A stretch of 64,000 bases of DNA from Vibrio renipiscarius. GTDB lineage: Bacteria; Pseudomonadota; Gammaproteobacteria; Enterobacterales; Vibrionaceae. Below are positions 59,348-64,000 of the stretch, in pieces (the stretch's first letter is position 1; each line of letters opens with the position of its first letter). Where the stretch lies: positions 213,041 to 277,040 of the forward strand of contig NZ_JTKH01000023.1 in NCBI RefSeq assembly GCF_000827885.1, written 5' to 3'. The translations under genes and the position numbers were made by a program. The notes under the pieces were generated by a model. It made no database searches. It saw nothing but the letters and a program-made list of their open reading frames with translations, and was not told where the DNA came from.

Positions 59348-59550
59348 AACGTGTTCTCCAAATTCTTAGCGGCGTCGATACGAGCTTGGCGCTCAACCTT
59401 GGCCTGAACTTCATTAAGTAAAGTGGTGTGACGACGAACACTGCTTATAAGCAGTATAATCATCGACACAAAAGTGATACCAAATGCACTCCATACATAT
59501 CCGGCATAGCCACCCATGGCCAAGAAATCACTCAAAGAATCAAAATGCAT
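59344..59550 (-). CDS. ccmD: Heme exporter small subunit CcmD
   Basis: 68-residue inner-membrane protein with one helix ([18 protein letters not shown]), preceded by the conserved-type start [19 protein letters not shown] and followed by a charged helix ([21 protein letters not shown]). In the CcmABCD complex it helps release heme-loaded CcmE. It lies two bases after ccmC and overlaps ccmE. Confidence 0.92.
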   Translation of the reverse strand: MHFDSLSDFLAMGGYAGYVWSAFGITFVSMIILLISSVRRHTTLLNEVQAKVERQARIDAAKNLENTL

Positions 59551-59552
59551 CG

Positions 59553-60305
59553 TTAGCTACCTTTCTGAGTCGCGCGAGCAGACAGTGCAATCACCCAAGG
59601 ACGATGACTCTCTTTGCTGATAATTTCATTGCGCAATCTAATTAACGTCAGTGAACCAAAGAAAAAAGCAAAACCAAAAATGTTGAGCAATAAAGGCCAC
59701 AACATGTCGTTTGAAATCGAAGGCTTATCAAACTTAGTAATGGTCGCGCCTTGGTGCAGGGTATTCCACCATTCCACCGAGAAATGGATAATCGGCAAGT
59801 TAATTACGCCCACGATCGCTAAAATACCCGCCGCTTTCGCTGCCGTTTTTTGATCGTCGAATGCGTGATAAAGCGCAATAACACCTAAGTAAAGGAAAAG
59901 AAGGATCAACTCTGACGTTAAACGCGCATCCCAAACCCACCAAGCGCCCCACATTGGTTTACCCCAAATCGCGCCGGTTAATAGCGCAATAAAAGTATAC
60001 AAAGCACCGATAGGAGCCATCGCAAGTGCTGCCATATTGGATAGGCGAACTTGCCAGACAATGCCAATAAAAGCGGCGATCGCCATAGACATATACACCC
60101 CCATCGACCAAATTGCCGACGGAACATGGATATAGATAATTCTAAAACTGTCACCTTGTTGGTAATCAGATGGCGCAAACGCAAGCCCCCACCCCGTACC
60201 TACCGCAAGGCAGGTTAAAGCTAGGATAGAAAACCATGGCAGTAACTTACCGCACAATCGGTAAGCCGATTCAGGCTTAGCGTATGGATGAAGCCATTTC
60301 CACAT
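59553..60305 (-). CDS. ccmC: Heme exporter protein CcmC
   Basis: Inner-membrane protein that loads heme onto CcmE. 250 residues with six membrane segments, the WWD motif WGAWWVWDARLTSELILLF near 125 and His in YIHVPSAIW near 60. ATG 60305 (MWKWLHPYAKPES) is preferred over a GTG four codons earlier. It is separated from ccmB by about 106 bases with no obvious terminator. Confidence 0.95.
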   Translation of the reverse strand: MWKWLHPYAKPESAYRLCGKLLPWFSILALTCLAVGTGWGLAFAPSDYQQGDSFRIIYIHVPSAIWSMGVYMSMAIAAFIGIVWQVRLSNMAALAMAPIGALYTFIALLTGAIWGKPMWGAWWVWDARLTSELILLFLYLGVIALYHAFDDQKTAAKAAGILAIVGVINLPIIHFSVEWWNTLHQGATITKFDKPSISNDMLWPLLLNIFGFAFFFGSLTLIRLRNEIISKESHRPWVIALSARATQKGS

Positions 60306-60411
60306 CGTTATTCTCACTCTTTACTTCAGATTTTACTGGGCCTTTCACGCCGAGCAATTATTGGTTTTGTAATTTATATACTGGTAATTTTTGTCGCTTG
60401 ATCAAAAACAA

Positions 60412-61080
60412 TTAATTAACACTTACGCGTAAAGCAGCACTGATGGCGAAAGGCGTTAACGTTAACGCCCCCATAAACATTGCACCTAGTACGGCTAACT
60501 GCCCGCTGTAGGCCATGCCTAAAGAAGCGGCATCAATCGCCGATGTAGCAAAAATCAACACCGGGATATACAACGGCAGTATCAACAAACTGAGTAACAC
60601 ACCGCCTTTTTGCAGCCCCACCGTTAACGCCACCCCGATTGCACCAATAAAGCTCAATGTGGGTGTCCCTACAAGTAAGGTTAAAACCACCGCAAGCCAG
60701 GTGTTAAAATCGAGTGATAATAAGATCGCTAATAACGGACTGATCAAGATCAGAGGCAATCCCGTTAACAACCAGTGAGCGATCACTTTTGAGATCACAA
60801 CAAGAGGTAAAGGGACAGGCATGAGCATCATTTGCTCTAACGCACCATCTTGAAAATCGTCACGAAGCAAGCGCTCTAAAGACAGTAATGCGGATAATAA
60901 TGCCGCGACCCACACAATACCGGCGGCAATGCGTGCCAACAAATTAGGCTCTGGCCCAATGCTCAATGGGAACAATGTAATCACTATGATAAAAAACCAC
61001 AGTGGATTAAACACATCCGCTTGACGTCGAAATGCGATTAACAGCTCACGACGAATGATAGAACTCATACTATTCAACAT
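60412..61080 (-). CDS. ccmB: Heme exporter permease CcmB
   Basis: Membrane partner of CcmA in the CcmABCD release complex. 222 residues from ATG 61080, six membrane segments, with NPLWFFIIVITLFPLSIGPEPNLLARIA and GTPTLSFIGAIGVALTVGLQKGGVLLSLLILPLYIP as in E. coli CcmB. GGGTGG lies 5 bases before the chosen ATG, one base after the ccmA stop; ATG 61068 would also give a full protein. Confidence 0.94.
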   Translation of the reverse strand: MLNSMSSIIRRELLIAFRRQADVFNPLWFFIIVITLFPLSIGPEPNLLARIAAGIVWVAALLSALLSLERLLRDDFQDGALEQMMLMPVPLPLVVISKVIAHWLLTGLPLILISPLLAILLSLDFNTWLAVVLTLLVGTPTLSFIGAIGVALTVGLQKGGVLLSLLILPLYIPVLIFATSAIDAASLGMAYSGQLAVLGAMFMGALTLTPFAISAALRVSVN

Positions 61081-61081
61081 G

Positions 61082-61702
61082 TTAACCACCCAATTTTATT
61101 TTTCTAAGTTTCGGGTTATCCGCAAACATATCTTGGTGAGTCGTGAGAATGACAATACCGCCCTGCTCCGCGTGTTTTAAGAACAAGGCTTCTAATACTT
61201 TGACGCCCTGTTTATCAATCGCTGTTAACGGTTCATCCAACACCCAAAGTTTATGGTCACTTAACCATAAACGGGCGAGTGCAACACGACGCTGCTGACC
61301 GGCTGAAAGCTGTGCTACTGGGACATCTTCTCGCCCAGCTAAGCCCACTTTAACCAGTGCATTATAGATGGTCTCTTTATCTGTCGGATGTTTACTGTGA
61401 AGCGAAATATAAAATCTAAGATTTTCATAAGCGGTTAATTCACGCTTTACACCCGTTTGATGCCCCAAAAAGAGCAAATCTTGGTGATACTCATCGCGAT
61501 TTTTTTCAATCGACTCATTATTCCAATAAATTTCGCCGTCATCACGATCGCCTAGTCCGGTGATGATACGCAGTAATGTGGTTTTACCTGTGCCGTTTCG
61601 GCCCTCAATTTGAACCAGTTCGCCACTCCCTATCGTAAAAGACAGGGATTCGAACAAAACTCTTTCATCGCGAATCGAGGTTAATTGTTTTACTTCAAGC
61701 AT
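61082..61702 (-). CDS. ccmA: Heme exporter ATPase CcmA
   Basis: ABC ATPase that drives release of holo-CcmE. 206 residues: Walker [14 protein letters not shown] near 34-46, signature [13 protein letters not shown] near 128, Walker [13 protein letters not shown] near 151, and the switch His in ILTTHQD. It is the first gene of the nine-gene ccm operon; its promoter must lie within 61703-61885. Confidence 0.96.
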   Translation of the reverse strand: MLEVKQLTSIRDERVLFESLSFTIGSGELVQIEGRNGTGKTTLLRIITGLGDRDDGEIYWNNESIEKNRDEYHQDLLFLGHQTGVKRELTAYENLRFYISLHSKHPTDKETIYNALVKVGLAGREDVPVAQLSAGQQRRVALARLWLSDHKLWVLDEPLTAIDKQGVKVLEALFLKHAEQGGIVILTTHQDMFADNPKLRKIKLGG

Positions 61703-61886
61703 GCGCAGTCACTAGGAGAATTGAAGTTTATATCTTACCACAGCCACTTTTTGACAGCATAGAGATAGAGCTTTACGAATCACGAAACTAAGTAAGAAGT
61801 TATTAATATTTAATTATATCCAGACTCAACTACCACTAAATGGTTACAAAAATACATATTCTTCTCTCCTGCCTATGCACCAACAA

Positions 61887-61915
61887 TAAAAAAGGATGCG
61901 CAACGGCATCCTTAT
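61887..61915 (-). terminator. Terminator of the chemotaxis operon
   Basis: Stem GGATGC/GCATCC with a six-base loop followed leftward by T6, just after the DUF2802 stop codon. Confidence 0.85.
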
Positions 61916-61925
61916 ATGAGTGTTT

Positions 61926-62411
61926 TTATGAGTAGCGTCGCCTTTGCGACGGTTGCTCTGGAAAGCTTTCAAGAGGCGGGATTTTTTCTCGTCCGGCTAG
62001 CTTGTTTTGCAATGACATCATCAATTCAGCTTCTGCCTTCGGCAATTCACATTCAACGATCAGTTCATTTAAATCCGCACCGAGTTGAGCCATTTTTGTT
62101 GCGCGTGAATACATGCGGCCGTCACCGTCCGCTTGCTCTAACTCTTTAATTCTTTGTTGAAGATGCTGAATGATGTCTTCTTGCTCGCTGACCTTTTGCC
62201 CAAGACCAACCACGACCGAACGGACTTCTAAAAGCTGTTTATTGACTTTTTTGATGTCTCTATCAAGTCGGCGCTGTTGCTGCTGCGAGTGTTCAGTGGC
62301 GATACGTTGGCTGCGTTTCAAGCCAAACAAACCCAGTAACATCACAACCAGCAAAAATGCAATGACACCAGCGGCAATCGCTGGAGCCTGATTAATGGCT
62401 GTCATATTCAT
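61926..62411 (-). CDS. DUF2802 protein of the chemotaxis operon
   Basis: 161 residues with one N-terminal membrane segment (AIAAGVIAFLLVVMLLGLFGL), then a long coiled coil (QQQQRRLDRDIKKVNKQLLEVRS onward) and a C-terminal helical domain ending SFPEQPSQRRRYS. I recognise it as the DUF2802 family found downstream of cheW in Vibrio and Pseudomonas; its role is unknown. Its ATG overlaps the cheW stop (TAATG), so translation is coupled. It is the last gene of the operon. Confidence 0.87.
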   Translation of the reverse strand: MNMTAINQAPAIAAGVIAFLLVVMLLGLFGLKRSQRIATEHSQQQQRRLDRDIKKVNKQLLEVRSVVVGLGQKVSEQEDIIQHLQQRIKELEQADGDGRMYSRATKMAQLGADLNELIVECELPKAEAELMMSLQNKLAGREKIPPLESFPEQPSQRRRYS

Positions 62412-62905
62412 TACAAATGCGCCATGTCATCCCATTCGTCATCCGTCAGCAACTTGTTCAGGTCGACCAAAATCAATAACTTACCGTCACGGTTACTCAC
62501 ACCTTGAATGAACTTAGAACTTTCATCCGTACCCACACTTGGCGTGGTATCAATTTCAGAAGAGCGTAGGTAGACAACCTCTGCAACGCTATCAACCAAA
62601 ATACCAATCACTTGCAGTTCAGATTCAATCACGATAATACGTGTATTGTCGGTAATCTCACCTTCCATCAAACCAAAACGTGAACGTGTATCGATAACCG
62701 TCACGACGTTGCCACGAAGGTTAATGATGCCGAGAACATAATCAGGAGCACCAGGAACTGGTGCGATTTCCGTATAGCGAAGCACCTCACGAACTTGCAT
62801 AACGTTAATGCCGTAAGTTTCTTCTTCTAATTGGAACGTCACCCATTGAAGCACTTCGTCGTTTGACTGATCTCTTCTCACTTCAACTTCGCTAGTATGA
62901 GACAT
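62411..62905 (-). CDS. cheW: Chemotaxis coupling protein CheW
   Basis: Links chemoreceptors to the CheA kinase. 164 residues, one CheW domain: WVTFQLEEETYGINVMQVREVLR near 27-49, the conserved VPGAPDYVLGIINLRGNVVTVIDTR near 56, and ISNRDGK-type late segment (GVSNRDGKLLILVDLNKLL). GAGAGGAAAGGT precedes ATG 62905, so the longer frame (62938) is not used. It follows a larger CheW-domain gene by 35 bases. Confidence 0.95.
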   Translation of the reverse strand: MSHTSEVEVRRDQSNDEVLQWVTFQLEEETYGINVMQVREVLRYTEIAPVPGAPDYVLGIINLRGNVVTVIDTRSRFGLMEGEITDNTRIIVIESELQVIGILVDSVAEVVYLRSSEIDTTPSVGTDESSKFIQGVSNRDGKLLILVDLNKLLTDDEWDDMAHL

Positions 62906-62940
62906 ACCTTTCCTCTCTAAGCCTTTTATGGCGTACATTT

Positions 62941-64000
<1,060 letters not shown>

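Overview
The window looks like a stretch of chromosome 1 of a Vibrio species. Many proteins match Vibrio families I know well: AphB, two adjacent FadL paralogues, a cold-type alkaline phosphatase, a DUF3379 protein beside an ECF sigma factor, and a DUF2802 gene at the end of the chemotaxis operon. Neighbourhoods such as yciN-topA, yeaC-msrB-gapA-yeaD and recR-ybaB-dnaX-apt are standard in gamma-proteobacteria. I saw no phage, transposon, integron, CRISPR array, rRNA or tRNA. Identifications rest on reading motifs and remembered families; nothing was searched.

Layout. 1-902: glgC (glycogen synthesis), cut by the window edge. 1361-6650: topA, yciN, aroA and a glycine-zipper protein. 6666-8382: aat-bpt (N-degron tRNA-protein transferases) and infA. 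8462-12632: tdk, cysS, ppiB, lpxH, ychJ. 12688-17787: yeaC, a DUF2989 lipoprotein, msrB, gapA, yeaD, rlmA. 18106-25674: a small unknown protein, a BCCT transporter, alkaline phosphatase, an MscS channel, ycgN, a YeaQ-type membrane protein and a YkgJ-type protein. 25846-36078: two facing alpha-glucoside modules, each with a GntR/UTRA regulator, a PTS EIICB and a family-4 glycosidase; an aldo/keto reductase, a SemiSWEET sugar carrier and a small membrane protein lie with them. 36263-41642: aqpZ, recR, ybaB, dnaX, apt, ybaN and a 43-residue membrane protein. 42118-45011: an RssB-type regulator, aphB and ydjA. 45197-53719: a fatty-acid block (fadJ, fadI, ECF sigma and its DUF3379 partner, two fadL genes) with three FadR-like sites. 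53821-61702: mlaA and the complete ccmABCDEFGHI cytochrome c maturation operon. 61926-64000: the end of the chemotaxis operon (a CheW-domain protein with a Pro-Glu repeat, cheW, a DUF2802 gene).

The most interesting unexplained signal is at 48854-49058, between fadI and the ECF sigma gene. The minus strand there carries a near-consensus FNR box, a -10 element at class II spacing, about 157 nt with stacked hairpins, a GAAA tetraloop and CU-rich single-stranded stretches, and a strong intrinsic terminator, but no coding sequence. I read it as an oxygen-regulated small RNA that may be a Vibrio counterpart of enterobacterial FnrS.

Other oddities: a perfect 12-bp in-frame duplication in gapA; a 15-residue insertion in aroA built partly of a tandem repeat; a ybaN gene whose full-length frame has no ATG/GTG/TTG start; an in-frame A-AAA-AAG slippery site in dnaX followed at once by a -1 frame stop; and a 15-copy hexanucleotide repeat in the CheW-domain gene.
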